DNA of 17,369 nt, taken from positions 1 to 17,369 of the forward strand of contig CAZBZG010000076.1 of the NCBI GenBank assembly GCA_964496245.1, read 5' to 3'. Every line of letters starts with the position of its first letter. The first letter of the stretch is position 1. Below the pieces are notes generated by a model. The model saw nothing but the letters and a program-made list of their open reading frames with translations, ran no database searches and was not told the DNA's origin. Positions 6,327-14,889 of the stretch are shown here, in pieces. Position numbers and translations under genes: made by a program. The DNA is from CAZBZG01 sp964496245. GTDB taxonomy: Bacteria; Planctomycetota; SZUA-567.

Positions 6327-9300
6327 CTACGCGCCCTCGAACAGACCCGATCGCGCCAGGATCCGCTCGACGGCTTCCTGGTCGCCGAACTCCTGGCGGA
6401 GCCGGCGGGCGACGTCGTTGCCCGCAGGCGCGGGGCCGGCGGGGAGGAGACCGTTCTCCTCCAGAAACGCGCGCAACGCCTGCTGCTTGGCCGGGCCCAT
6501 GCTGCGGACCGCGCCGTCGGCGACGGCTGCGCGCAGGCCCTCAGCGTCGAGGTCGCGTTCGCGGACCAGCTGCGCGATCTGCTCGACCGTGGCCGCCCCG
6601 AATCCGGAGAGATCCCGGAGGCCCCGCAGGTCCGCCGCGGTCAGCGGCCGCGCCCGGCCCTGGCGGCAGAGCTGCAGAGAGCGCTCGAGAATCCGGATCC
6701 GTTCCAGCACGGCTGCGAGTTCCTCGGGCGCGCACTCGAGGGCGCGGGCGGCCGCTGGGACGCCCGTGCGCGCCACATACCCCGACAGGCTTCCGCAGGT
6801 CTCGCCCGCGATCCGGAGCGCGCGAAAGAGCAGCCCCGCGTCCTCCATCACGTACCAGAGGTGGGCGCCCGCTGCGCCGGTCTCCGCCCCGTCCGCGGTC
6901 CACAGGCGCAGCTGCGGCACATCGAGGCGCCGGCCGTACGCCTCCACGTCTTCGTCCGGTGCAGGCGCAGGCGGCGCGGGCGGCTGCCAGGGCGTTGCCG
7001 GCGGCGTTCGCCGGTCGGGATCGGAGCCGATCGTGTGCACGCAAAACCGATCGCTCTCGCCGTCCGGAAACCGCGCGCGCCAGTGATCCACCTCGTCCGG
7101 CTGGGCCGTGAAGTAGACGACCTGCCGGCCCTGGTCGACGACCTTCACCACCGCGTCCATGATGGCGTCCACGCGGTCCGGATCGGACACGGCCAGGGCT
7201 TCGTCCAGAAGCAGGGGCGGCCGCAGCGTGGTCTCCTGCGCGGTCAGAAAGCCGAGCCGGGCGGCGACGAGCAGCTGCACCCGGGTGCCGCTGGAGAGCT
7301 GCTCCAGGGCCAGGTTTTCGTTGCCGGCCGTGTCGTGGACGACCAGGCCGGCGTCCGCGTCCGCGGAAACTTGCAGCGCATAGGCGTCGCGCGTGAACGC
7401 GCCGAACAGGTCCCGCGCGTTGTCGAGCACCGCGGACGCGCCCTTGTCCGTGCGGGCGTTGAGCGCACCGATCAGAACGTCGCCAACGCTCGCTGCAGCA
7501 GCCTGTTCGCGGCGGCGGACGAGCGCGGCGCGCGCGCGGTCCTCGTCGGCCAGCGCAGCCTCGAGCTCGTTGCCCTGGCGCACGCGTTTGAGGTCGTTCT
7601 CGATCTCATGAATTTGCTCCACGCAGGCGTCCAGGTCGGCGCGCACCTGCGGGAGCCGGTCCAGCTCCTCCTGGAGCTCCTCTTGCGAGAGGTCGTCCGT
7701 CTCCGGCGGAAGTGCGCGCCGCGCCAGGCGGCTATCGATCTCCCGCAGCGCGGCTTCGGCATCGCTTTGCTTCTGCCGGCAGGCCGCATACGCGTCCAGC
7801 CGGCCGAGGCGCTGCTGCAGCTCGGCGCGCTGCTCCTGCCACCGGTCCCGCCCGCCGGAAAGCGCGCGCTTCTCTAACCACGCGTCGATGGCCGCCTGCT
7901 TGCGGTCCCGCTCCACTCGGGCGTCCGCGAGCTGCTTGGCCAACCCCTCGATGGCGGCGGTCGCTTGCCTGTGCGCCTCGGCGCGCGTACGCAATTCGTC
8001 CACAACCGGCGCGATGACTGCTACGTCCTCGAGTTGTGCGGGTTCGGCGTGCCAGCCCGCGAGAAGGTCCTGCAGCTTTCCGCGCGCTGCCGCACAGGCC
8101 GCCTCCGCCTCGCGCTTGCGCGCTTCGGCCGCTGCCAGCGCGTCCGCGTCCCGCTCGACCGTATTGCGGATCTCCGCGTGCTCGGCCTGGCGGTCGCGGA
8201 TCCGGTCCGCTGCCTCGCGCAGGCCGGAGACCTGTTGTGCGGCTGCGGACAGATCGCCCGCGGGGGCGGCGTAGTACGCGGCCAGCAACGCGGACAGGGC
8301 CTGCCGGGCGCGGTCCGTGGCTGCGGCCAGTTCCTCCTCCTGTCCGACGCATCCCGCGCGTGTCACGTGGCGCTCGCGCAATCGGTCGAGGATGCCCGCG
8401 AACTGGGAGAGGCCGAGTGCATCCCAGGCCCCGGGCGCGACGCCCAGCCGGCTCTGCAGCGTTTCGGCGATCGCCTTCTGCCGCGCAGCCGCGCGTTCGG
8501 CGTCATGCGCCGCGCTCCGGGCCAGGGCCGCGGCCTGCTCGCGCCCGCTCAGAAGCGCCTCGTCTCTGGCCCGCGCCTTCAGGTGCGCGGTCAGGCACTC
8601 TGCGACCGCGTGCGGGGTCCACGATGTGGGCGCAGGGTCGAGACCGGCCTCCTGGAACGTATGGGCTGCGGACGCGTCCGCGCGCGTTCGGCCGCTCCCC
8701 GCGCTTCGCCATTCCCAGAGGCCCAGCCCGACCGGCACGAGCAAGCCGAGCAGGAACCACGGGCTGGCGAACACGCCGAGCGCCGCGATCACGGCAGCCA
8801 GGAGCGCGAGCGCGATGCTCGCGGGCGCGCGCGCCTTGCCGCCGGCCCCGGGCGCGCCAGCGGCGTCCGCGAGCCACTGCTCGAGCAGGTACACGGCCTG
8901 GTCCGCGTGCCGGGCCGATTCCGCCCGCTCTGCGCGTTCGGCCTCCTGCTCTTGGGCCTGCTGCCGCCAGTAATCCCGGAGCCGCTGGGCAGTGCCCGCG
9001 TCCAGGGCCGTCTGGATCGCGTCGGACAGGTTGGGGATCGGCGCATTCTCCGCGAGCCAGGCATCGAGCTGCTTTGCATCCGCCAGGGGTTCGGCTTGCG
9101 CGCGCAGGCGCCCCAGCTCCGCGTCCAGGGCGGCCCGCTCTGCGCGGACCTTGGCGCGATCGGCTTCCGCAGCGCGCCAGTCCGCCAGACCGCTCTTCAG
9201 CGGCTCGATGTCCGCGGGCCGCGGCGCCGCGCGGAACGGAGCGGCCACCTCTTCCACCGCAGCCGCGGCCCGGGCTTCGCGCTCTTGGGCGTTCTCGTAT

Positions 9301-10229
9301 TCGACGCGTGCGGAGGAGAACGCACCCGCGGCGCTCTGGAACGCTTCTGCGCTCCGCTTGAAGTCGTCGAGGCGCAACGCCGCTTGCTCGCACCAGACCC
9401 GGTCGGGCGGCGGTTGCGTGCCGAACCCCGCGCGCGTGCGCGCCTCCTCCTGCCTGGCCCGTTCGGTCTCGGCCGTGCGCATCCGCCCTTCCAGCGCTGC
9501 GAACTCGGCGAGCAATCCATCCAGCTCTTCGCCGTCGCCCGCGCGCAGGCCGTCCATGCCCGCCGGAAACGCGTCCAGCGCTTCGGCGGCCCGGTCGCGG
9601 GCGTCCCGGGCGTCCCACCGCGCCAGCAGGTCCTGGTACACGGCTTCCCGATGCACGTGTTCCCGGAGACGATCCCGTTGCTGCGCGAGGGAGGCCAGGC
9701 GCCGCTCGTCTTCGCGCACCTGCTTCTGATGGGTCCGGACGTCTCCGACCTTGGCGTGTGCCCTCTTGCACTCGTCGGACTCGCCGACGCGCGCCGGGGT
9801 ATCGCGCTTGAAGCCCAGATCCTTGCGCGCCCGCGCCAGGTCGATGTTGCCGTGAATCTCCCGCCGGATGCGGGCGGCGAGCGCTCTGCCGTCGCTCGCC
9901 AGCAGATCCGGCAGCGACATGCGGTACAGCGGCCCCAGGTCCGCGGGCGGCAGGCCGGCGAGCGGCGTTCCGGGTTCGTGCTCGATCGCGAGGAGCACGG
10001 ACGCGCCGTCCTGCTCGACCGTGGCCCGGGCATGAATGCGCCACGGCTCGTCCACAGCGGCCCAGAGCAGCGCGATCATGGCCTGCGCCGTGCAGGTCTT
10101 GCCGCGGGCGTTCGGTGCCCACACCACGTTGAGCCCCGGCACCAGGCCCGCGAGCTGCACGGGCGCGGCCGTGCGGCCGATGCCCAGGAAGAGGCGGACG
10201 TCGACGGTGGTGAAGAAGGGCTCACCCAT
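6327..10229 (-). CDS. YhaN/SbcC/Rad50-like ATPase with C-terminal helix-hairpin-helix extension
   Basis: A 1300-residue SMC-like ATPase. The N-terminal ATPase half holds a Walker A variant APNARGKT (38-45; the first Gly is Ala). Long charged heptad-like segments (about 150-460 and 540-960) read as coiled coil, broken by a hydrophobic double segment near 470-506, as in YhaN-type proteins. No CxxC zinc hook is visible. The C-terminal half has the signature LSSGTRVQ (from 978) and Walker B PLLLDEA (D1009, E1010); the usual H-loop His is Gln (FTAQP). Then come a Pro-rich linker and about 200 further residues including LSGFGAATVEQI (about 1208-1219) and VRSMGPAKQQAL, which look like helix-hairpin-helix DNA-binding motifs. 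Partner of the phosphoesterase upstream: 8-bp overlap, GGAGGG before the ATG. Role inferred as DNA end processing or repair; it could be defence-related. Confidence 0.85.
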   Translation of the reverse strand: MGEPFFTTVDVRLFLGIGRTAAPVQLAGLVPGLNVVWAPNARGKTCTAQAMIALLWAAVDEPWRIHARATVEQDGASVLLAIEHEPGTPLAGLPPADLGPLYRMSLPDLLASDGRALAARIRREIHGNIDLARARKDLGFKRDTPARVGESDECKRAHAKVGDVRTHQKQVREDERRLASLAQQRDRLREHVHREAVYQDLLARWDARDARDRAAEALDAFPAGMDGLRAGDGEELDGLLAEFAALEGRMRTAETERARQEEARTRAGFGTQPPPDRVWCEQAALRLDDFKRSAEAFQSAAGAFSSARVEYENAQEREARAAAAVEEVAAPFRAAPRPADIEPLKSGLADWRAAEADRAKVRAERAALDAELGRLRAQAEPLADAKQLDAWLAENAPIPNLSDAIQTALDAGTAQRLRDYWRQQAQEQEAERAERAESARHADQAVYLLEQWLADAAGAPGAGGKARAPASIALALLAAVIAALGVFASPWFLLGLLVPVGLGLWEWRSAGSGRTRADASAAHTFQEAGLDPAPTSWTPHAVAECLTAHLKARARDEALLSGREQAAALARSAAHDAERAAARQKAIAETLQSRLGVAPGAWDALGLSQFAGILDRLRERHVTRAGCVGQEEELAAATDRARQALSALLAAYYAAPAGDLSAAAQQVSGLREAADRIRDRQAEHAEIRNTVERDADALAAAEARKREAEAACAAARGKLQDLLAGWHAEPAQLEDVAVIAPVVDELRTRAEAHRQATAAIEGLAKQLADARVERDRKQAAIDAWLEKRALSGGRDRWQEQRAELQQRLGRLDAYAACRQKQSDAEAALREIDSRLARRALPPETDDLSQEELQEELDRLPQVRADLDACVEQIHEIENDLKRVRQGNELEAALADEDRARAALVRRREQAAAASVGDVLIGALNARTDKGASAVLDNARDLFGAFTRDAYALQVSADADAGLVVHDTAGNENLALEQLSSGTRVQLLVAARLGFLTAQETTLRPPLLLDEALAVSDPDRVDAIMDAVVKVVDQGRQVVYFTAQPDEVDHWRARFPDGESDRFCVHTIGSDPDRRTPPATPWQPPAPPAPAPDEDVEAYGRRLDVPQLRLWTADGAETGAAGAHLWYVMEDAGLLFRALRIAGETCGSLSGYVARTGVPAAARALECAPEELAAVLERIRILERSLQLCRQGRARPLTAADLRGLRDLSGFGAATVEQIAQLVRERDLDAEGLRAAVADGAVRSMGPAKQQALRAFLEENGLLPAGPAPAGNDVARRLRQEFGDQEAVERILARSGLFEGA

Positions 10230-11496
10230 TGCCGCCCTCCCGCTGGCCGACCAGGGTGCGCAGCAACCGGTACCCCTGCTGCCGGAGGAGACGGACGGCC
10301 TCGTCCGGATCCCGTGGGCCAATGCCGTCCTGCAGCGGACCGAAGGCGGTAGCGCCGTCCACCTCCTGCAGCACGTCTTGCGCCTCCGCCACGAGATCGG
10401 CTGCTTCCGGACCGGGTGCGCCGCGGTCGAGGTCCTCGAGCAGCTTGGCCAGGGCGGCGACCGTGTCGTTCCCGCGGCCCAATGCCGACAGATCAAGCGG
10501 CGGCCGCACGTCCGCGTCCGCGCGCTCGACGCGCACGGACACCTGCCCGCTTACCGGCATCTCGCCCGTCTCCTCCTCGCCCGCAGCCCAGGCCTGGAGC
10601 TTGTCCGGTTCGATCTCGGTCTCGCCCCGCACGCGGATGCGCAGGCTCAGGGCTTCGCACGCCGGGTCCTCCTCCTGCAGTCGCTCGACCGCGGTCCGGA
10701 TCGCCCGCACCATGTCCGTGCGGGTCTGGATCGCAGCCGCGTCCAGGTCCAGGGTTTCGTAGCGCAATCCACCGCACCGGCAGCGTTGGAGTTCCGGGGC
10801 GTTGGCCGGGCCCGTGATGCGCAGCGCTCCGTGGAGGCCGGTTTCGTCGGGTCCGAGCGCCTGGAGCGATCCGGCGTAGCAGGACGTGCCCTTTGGCGCG
10901 AGCGGGTCGGGCAGATGGATGTGGCCCAGGACCCAGAGCCGCACGCCCGGCGTCTGGATCGCGGGCACGGGCGCGTAAAGGCCGGTCCGGGCGTCGCGGT
11001 CGGCGTGCAGCAGACCCAGCACCCACGCGGGCGCATCGTCCCCCGGTCCGGGGAAGTCGGTCAGGGGATTTTCGCGGTGGTGCGCCTCCGGGAACGACCA
11101 GCCCCAGACGCGCACGCGCGTGCCGTCCTGGCAGGCGAGGTCCATGGACTCCCACTGGCCGCCCCGGCCGAGCAGACGAAAGGCATGGGGATCGTCTACT
11201 GCCTCGGCCAGTTCGGGCAGGACCGCGGTGTCGTGGTTGCCGGCCACGGCCACGAGCGGGATTCCCTTGCCCTGCAGCCGTTCCACGCCCTGCCGCAGCG
11301 TGCCGAACGCTTCGTAGAAGAACTGTTCGTCGTGCGCCACGTCGCCGGCGAGCAAGACGGCATCCACTTCCTCCTGGATCGCGGCATCCAGCAGCCGCTC
11401 GAACGCCTTGCGCGGGGAGAACGCCTCGGCCCAGTCCGGAAGCACACGCGCCGGTGGACAGCCCAGGTGAATGTCGGCTGCAGCCAGAAGCTTCAT
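10222..11496 (-). CDS. YhaO/SbcD/Mre11-like metallophosphoesterase (DNA repair exonuclease)
   Basis: 424 residues. Calcineurin-like phosphoesterase motifs appear in order: DIHLG (8-12), LAGDVAHD (49-56), GNHD (86-89), LLHADRD (162-168) and GHIHLPDP (191-198), giving the Asp/His/Asn ligands of a two-metal centre. CYAGSLQALGPDETGLHG (206-223) matches the YhaO/SbcD block after the catalytic core. The C-terminal 200 residues are a charged adaptor that would contact the ATPase. Family members are Mn-dependent DNA nucleases acting in complex with SbcC/YhaN-like ATPases. The ATG at 11496 starts right at the domain and has GGAG five bases upstream. The frame runs open to 11562, but that upstream part covers the promoter and is not coding. 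First gene of a two-gene operon. Confidence 0.88.
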   Translation of the reverse strand: MKLLAAADIHLGCPPARVLPDWAEAFSPRKAFERLLDAAIQEEVDAVLLAGDVAHDEQFFYEAFGTLRQGVERLQGKGIPLVAVAGNHDTAVLPELAEAVDDPHAFRLLGRGGQWESMDLACQDGTRVRVWGWSFPEAHHRENPLTDFPGPGDDAPAWVLGLLHADRDARTGLYAPVPAIQTPGVRLWVLGHIHLPDPLAPKGTSCYAGSLQALGPDETGLHGALRITGPANAPELQRCRCGGLRYETLDLDAAAIQTRTDMVRAIRTAVERLQEEDPACEALSLRIRVRGETEIEPDKLQAWAAGEEETGEMPVSGQVSVRVERADADVRPPLDLSALGRGNDTVAALAKLLEDLDRGAPGPEAADLVAEAQDVLQEVDGATAFGPLQDGIGPRDPDEAVRLLRQQGYRLLRTLVGQREGGNG

Positions 11497-11533
11497 CCCG
11501 TCTCCGGAAGCGGCCTCCCAACGGCCGCGGTCC

Positions 11534-11562
11534 AGCCTATCCGTCCGTGCCGCAGGAGTCAA
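11534..11562 (-). promoter_or_regulatory. Sigma70-type promoter of the phosphoesterase-ATPase operon
   Basis: On the minus strand TTGACT (11562-11557), a 17-bp spacer and TAGGCT (11539-11534). Transcription would start near 11527, about 30 bases before the ATG at 11496. It lies in the 175-bp gap after the STAS gene, so the nuclease operon has its own promoter and need not depend on readthrough. No clear U-tract terminator was seen for the STAS gene in this gap. Confidence 0.65.
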
Positions 11563-11671
11563 AGCGATTTCCCCGCGCGCCGGGCTGCGGCGCGTGGAAC
11601 TGCGCGGCGGTTTCCCTGACGGAACGGCGGATCAGGACCCGAAGAGCGGGAGGAGAGGCGGCGCCGGCCCG

Positions 11672-12052
11672 TCAGTCGAACGCAGCCAGCGCTTTGTCCT
11701 CGGTCACGGCATAGGTGAAGAGGCTGTCGATGCCCAGGGCCTGGAACACGAAGTGGGCCTTCTCGTTCCGCCCCAGGTTGAGCAGTACGATGTCGCCGCC
11801 GCACGCCTTGGCGCTGTCCTTGTGCTCGAGGAACACGCGCACCCCGGACGAGGAGATGTAGCCCACATCCGACACATCCACCACGATCCTGCACTGCCCT
11901 TCCCGGAGCAGATCTACAATGGCTGCGGAGAGACTGGTGAACGTGTGGCTGTCGACCGCCCCGGCGCAGCGGAGGATGGTGATGCCGCGGTCCACGGCCT
12001 CTGTGCGGATCTGGAGCGAAGGGGTGCTATCCTGCTTTCCGGCGTCTGTCAT
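11672..12052 (-). CDS. STAS-domain protein, anti-sigma factor antagonist-like
   Basis: 126 residues forming a single STAS domain (SpoIIAA/RsbV type). VDRGITILRCAGAVDSHTF (20-38) is the first strand pair and IVVDVSDVGYISSSGVRVF (56-74) is the switch loop. In SpoIIAA the phosphorylated Ser lies in DSSG; here the loop is SSSG, with Ser68 in the phospho-acceptor position, as in many STAS proteins reading YISSAG. In partner-switching systems such proteins bind an anti-sigma kinase when unphosphorylated. No kinase (HATPase) or phosphatase gene is next to it in the window, so its partner is encoded elsewhere. It has its own promoter (12111-12139). The ribosome site before the ATG is modest. Confidence 0.85.
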   Translation of the reverse strand: MTDAGKQDSTPSLQIRTEAVDRGITILRCAGAVDSHTFTSLSAAIVDLLREGQCRIVVDVSDVGYISSSGVRVFLEHKDSAKACGGDIVLLNLGRNEKAHFVFQALGIDSLFTYAVTEDKALAAFD

Positions 12053-12110
12053 GGGAAACTCTCGATGGTGGCTTCACGCACGTGCGGGGCGTTGACCTCC
12101 GACAAGCCCC

Positions 12111-12139
12111 AGTCTACCGGCTGGGCCGAGCCGGGTCAA
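12111..12139 (-). promoter_or_regulatory. Sigma70-type promoter of the STAS gene
   Basis: Minus strand: TTGACC (12139-12134), exactly 17 bp, then TAGACT (12116-12111). Predicted start near 12104 gives a 5' leader of about 50 bases before the ATG at 12052. The spacing and both hexamers are among the best in the window. Confidence 0.7.
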
Positions 12140-12258
12140 CGCTGAAAAGGCTACGGAAGGGCTTGGGCCAGGGCGATTTCCGGGCGCGGGAAGTCTTTCC
12201 AGTGGAATCCGCAAACGCGTGCGGAACGGGATGCGCGGCAGCCCCTTCCAACACAAGC

Positions 12259-12270
12259 GTCCGATCGGAC
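12259..12270. repeat. 12-bp perfect palindrome between the MFS and STAS genes
   Basis: GTCCGATCGGAC is its own reverse complement. It is followed by a further CGATCG and then a CGGACG that can pair with the CGTCCG overlapping the palindrome. It lies 33 bases after the stop of the MFS gene (12303) and about 120 bases upstream of the STAS promoter. It could be an operator or part of a weak transcription-end hairpin; there is no T-run on either strand. Apart from this and the promoter at 12111-12139, I see nothing in the 250-bp gap. Confidence 0.3.
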
Positions 12271-12302
12271 CGATCGCCGCCGCGGACGGGCGCACAGGCG
12301 AT

Positions 12303-13517
12303 TCAGCCGCCGCCGGTCCCTTTCTCATGCCCCCTGCGCCACCGGGAACCCGCCGCCATCAGACCGGCGCCCACCAGCAGGGGCACGGCCGCGATCGTGA
12401 AGGCGGCGTCGGCGGACGCATGGGCCAGCACGAACCGCATGAACGGGGGCGCGGCCACCACGCCCAGCGCGCCCACGGCCACGGTCAGCCCCACGGCCGT
12501 GCCCGTACGGGCGGGGGTGCGCGCGGCCGCCAGCCCCACGAGCAGGGGCCAGGTGCCGGCAAAGAAGAAACCGGCCAGCGCGAAGAGCACCAGGCTCCAC
12601 GGCCACGCAGCCACTCCCCCCTGCGCGGCCAGAGCCGCGGCGCTCAGAAGAAACAGTGCTGTCAGCGCCTTTTCGTAGGAGGCGCGCTCCGGCAGGAACG
12701 CGCAGAGCGTCCGGCCGGCCAGCATGGCGAGCCACATGAGCGAGATGCCGTAGATGGCCCAGGCTTCGGGCGCGCCACGGTACTTGCGCAGAAACAGATT
12801 GGCGAAGATGGCTACACACGATTCGGACAGCACGTAACAGAAGAGAGCCGCACAGGGGAGGAGGAAGGCCTTGCGGCCGGCCATGGCGCGCACCCCCTGC
12901 AGGGTGATCCGCTCGGCCGTAGCTGGAGCCGGGAGCCGGGCCCACGAGTACAGCACGAAGAGAAGGCCGCCCCCCACCGCGATCGCAGCGAAGATGCTCT
13001 GCCAGGGCACGCCCCGGGGAAGCAGCTCGGCCATGGCCCACGGTCCGCCCACCGCGCCTGCGCAAAAGAAGGTCTGCGAGAGATTGAGGGCCAGCTTGCG
13101 CCGATGGGGAAAGAGATCGGCCAAGAGCGCCGAACTCATGCTCTCGAGCACGCCCCCGCCCATGCCCATGAGGGTTCCGGCCAGATACGCGATCGCCAGG
13201 CGGTCCGCAGCCGTCCAGCACACGGCGCCCGCGAGGAGGAGGAGGGACGCCGCCTGCAGCACATGTTTCTTGCCAAATCGGTCGCACAGGAATCCGCCCA
13301 CGACCGTGGCGAGAAAGAACCCGGCGAACTGGGCCGAAGCCACTGTGGCGAGGCGCTCGGGCGTCACCGCGAGCGTGCCCGCGGCCCGCAGCACCACGGC
13401 CGGCAGGGCGTTCGCGGACACGGCGAAGACGAAGAGCGATCCCATCCCGGCCACGCAGGGAACCACGCGGGATGCAGGTGGCCGTTCAGCCGGCCGGGGG
13501 AACGACGGGGCTGTCAT
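12303..13517 (-). CDS. Major facilitator transporter, FucP-like
   Basis: 404 residues with about 12 hydrophobic segments. Loop 2-3 carries the MFS signature GGFLCDRFGKK. The block GMGGGVLES...LFPHRRKLALNLSQTFFCAGAVGGP resembles the FucP/sugar permease branch, where LNLLHAFFGxGAxxGP is typical; a sugar or sugar-derived substrate is an inference. The short C-terminal tail is basic and Gly-rich. I chose the ATG at 13517, which has AGGA five bases upstream; an in-frame GTG at 13532 would add five residues. Either way it overlaps the end of the glycosyltransferase gene (32 bp from the ATG), so the two are probably co-transcribed and perhaps functionally linked in envelope sugar handling. Confidence 0.8.
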   Translation of the reverse strand: MTAPSFPRPAERPPASRVVPCVAGMGSLFVFAVSANALPAVVLRAAGTLAVTPERLATVASAQFAGFFLATVVGGFLCDRFGKKHVLQAASLLLLAGAVCWTAADRLAIAYLAGTLMGMGGGVLESMSSALLADLFPHRRKLALNLSQTFFCAGAVGGPWAMAELLPRGVPWQSIFAAIAVGGGLLFVLYSWARLPAPATAERITLQGVRAMAGRKAFLLPCAALFCYVLSESCVAIFANLFLRKYRGAPEAWAIYGISLMWLAMLAGRTLCAFLPERASYEKALTALFLLSAAALAAQGGVAAWPWSLVLFALAGFFFAGTWPLLVGLAAARTPARTGTAVGLTVAVGALGVVAAPPFMRFVLAHASADAAFTIAAVPLLVGAGLMAAGSRWRRGHEKGTGGG

Positions 13518-14778
13518 GGGCGTCCTGTTCACTGCGGCGAGGCGGTGCAGCCCCGCCCAGACGGTGGCCGGCGACGAGCAGCCAGACGGCGACCAGGGGG
13601 ACGAGCGGGGTGAGCATGCGACCGTAGGCGCTCACCAGGGAACTGGCGGCAAACGCGACGAGCGCCAGAAATCCCAGGGCGCGCACCGCGGGCGGTACGC
13701 CGAACGGCCCCCGCCGGCGCGCGACCGCGACCCAGGCGAGCGGGATCAGCAGAAAGAGATTCGGGACCGCATAGGCCAGGACCTCCGGCCAGGGCTTGGG
13801 ACGGTGCGAGACCGGAGCGCCGAAGAGCATGCGGCTCACGTTGGCGCCCCAGTTCTTGGCGAACGCCATGGGGTGGGCCCGGAGACGCTCGAGCGCCTTC
13901 TGCTTCATGGCTTGGTCCCGCGCGATTGCGTCCGGCAGGCGCGCGAGCCGGTCGAAGAACGCCCCATGGTTCTTTCGTAGCGCGGGGGTCGCGGCCACGC
14001 GTTCGGGCGAGTGCCAATCGCCCCGATCGCCGGCAAAGGGACTCGTCATCCAGTACAGCTGCAGGCCGCCCGCATTGCTCCAGTAGAAGACCTTGCCGGT
14101 CATGCGATACGTGTAGACCAAGTACGGACTGCACAGGAGGAGCGCGCCGACGAACACGCCGAGCGCCTGCCAGCGCGCCCGGCGCCGTTCCCACCGTACG
14201 AGGAACACCACGACCAAGCCTGCGATCAGCACGTAGCCGAAGAGCACCTTGGTGAGCGCGAGGCCGGCAAAACACAGTGCAGCGCCCGCACCGTGCGCGC
14301 GCCATCGCCCCTCCCTTCGCTGGGCGCAACAGAAGTGATGCGCAAACCCGGCGACTAGGAAGACGGCCAGCGTCTCGGTGAGCACAAAGGGCAGGTGGTA
14401 GAGGAAGGGCGGGTACAGGCCGACCGCGCACGCCCAGCGGCCCGCCTGCGGCCGGGGCAGATAGACCGCCAGGAGCGCGCGCACGTAGAGCACCATGCCG
14501 ATGAGCAGTACGGCGTTGCAGAGCCGCAGGCCCACGTACGGCGTGTCGAGCCAGATGAACGGCGCGAGCAGGAGGGGATAGCCGGGTCCGCTCCACAGGT
14601 TGATCTCGCCGGCCGGGGAGTAGTGTCCGCGGACCAGATGTTCCGCGAACATGCGGTAGCGGCCCTCGTCCCCCTGGAGCCGTTCCCCCTCCTGGAGCAG
14701 GAGCACGACCGCGATGTAGAGCAGAAAGAGCGCTGCGTACGGCCACCGCGCGCTCCCGTTCCCGCCGGTCTCACGCAT
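13486..14778 (-). CDS. GT-C fold membrane glycosyltransferase (PMT/ArnT-like)
   Basis: 430 residues with roughly ten hydrophobic segments. After the first membrane helix comes an outer loop LQGDEGRYRMFAEHL (34-48) with an acidic Asp37-Glu38 pair, in the place of the catalytic Asp/Glu of PMT/ArnT-type GT-C enzymes, which use lipid-linked sugar donors. SGPGYPLLLAPFIW (63-76) is the usual second-helix block. A large loop between hydrophobic segments (about residues 225-320, charged) is probably extracytoplasmic and substrate-binding. Acceptor and donor cannot be predicted. An AAGGAAG nine bases upstream supports the start. It lies 111 bp after lpdA and overlaps the MFS gene downstream. Confidence 0.75.
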   Translation of the reverse strand: MRETGGNGSARWPYAALFLLYIAVVLLLQEGERLQGDEGRYRMFAEHLVRGHYSPAGEINLWSGPGYPLLLAPFIWLDTPYVGLRLCNAVLLIGMVLYVRALLAVYLPRPQAGRWACAVGLYPPFLYHLPFVLTETLAVFLVAGFAHHFCCAQRREGRWRAHGAGAALCFAGLALTKVLFGYVLIAGLVVVFLVRWERRRARWQALGVFVGALLLCSPYLVYTYRMTGKVFYWSNAGGLQLYWMTSPFAGDRGDWHSPERVAATPALRKNHGAFFDRLARLPDAIARDQAMKQKALERLRAHPMAFAKNWGANVSRMLFGAPVSHRPKPWPEVLAYAVPNLFLLIPLAWVAVARRRGPFGVPPAVRALGFLALVAFAASSLVSAYGRMLTPLVPLVAVWLLVAGHRLGGAAPPRRSEQDAHDSPVVPPAG

Positions 14779-14825
14779 GGCCGCTCGCTTCCTTCCGCAG
14801 GCCCCCCGCGCATGGGCGACCGGTC

Positions 14826-14858
14826 GCGCGCGGCCGGTCCGGCCGGGCCGGGGCGCGC
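14826..14858. repeat. GC-only inverted repeat between lpdA and the glycosyltransferase gene
   Basis: CGGCCGG-T-CCGGCCG (14831-14845) is an odd palindrome with 7-bp arms, flanked by GCGCG (14826-14830) and CGCGC (14854-14858) that can also pair. No T-run follows on the minus strand. It may act as a transcriptional pause, an mRNA-stability hairpin or a weak terminator after lpdA. I see no convincing promoter for the glycosyltransferase in this 111-bp gap. Confidence 0.35.
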
Positions 14859-14889
14859 GGTTCGGACTCGCGCAGAGGCCCTGACACGG

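Noticed and set aside
8700..8830. Signal that the ATPase is two fused genes, because of the central hydrophobic stretch
   Set aside because: A central hydrophobic hairpin is known in YhaN-type ATPases, and the frame is continuous on both sides with coiled-coil-like sequence.
6195..10352. Two very long plus-strand open frames (6195-7877 and 7965-10352) opposite the YhaN-like ATPase
   Set aside because: They are Arg/Pro/Gly-rich with no domain motifs, and lie antisense to a gene with clear Walker A, signature and Walker B motifs. Long antisense frames are expected from the codon bias of a GC-rich coiled-coil gene.
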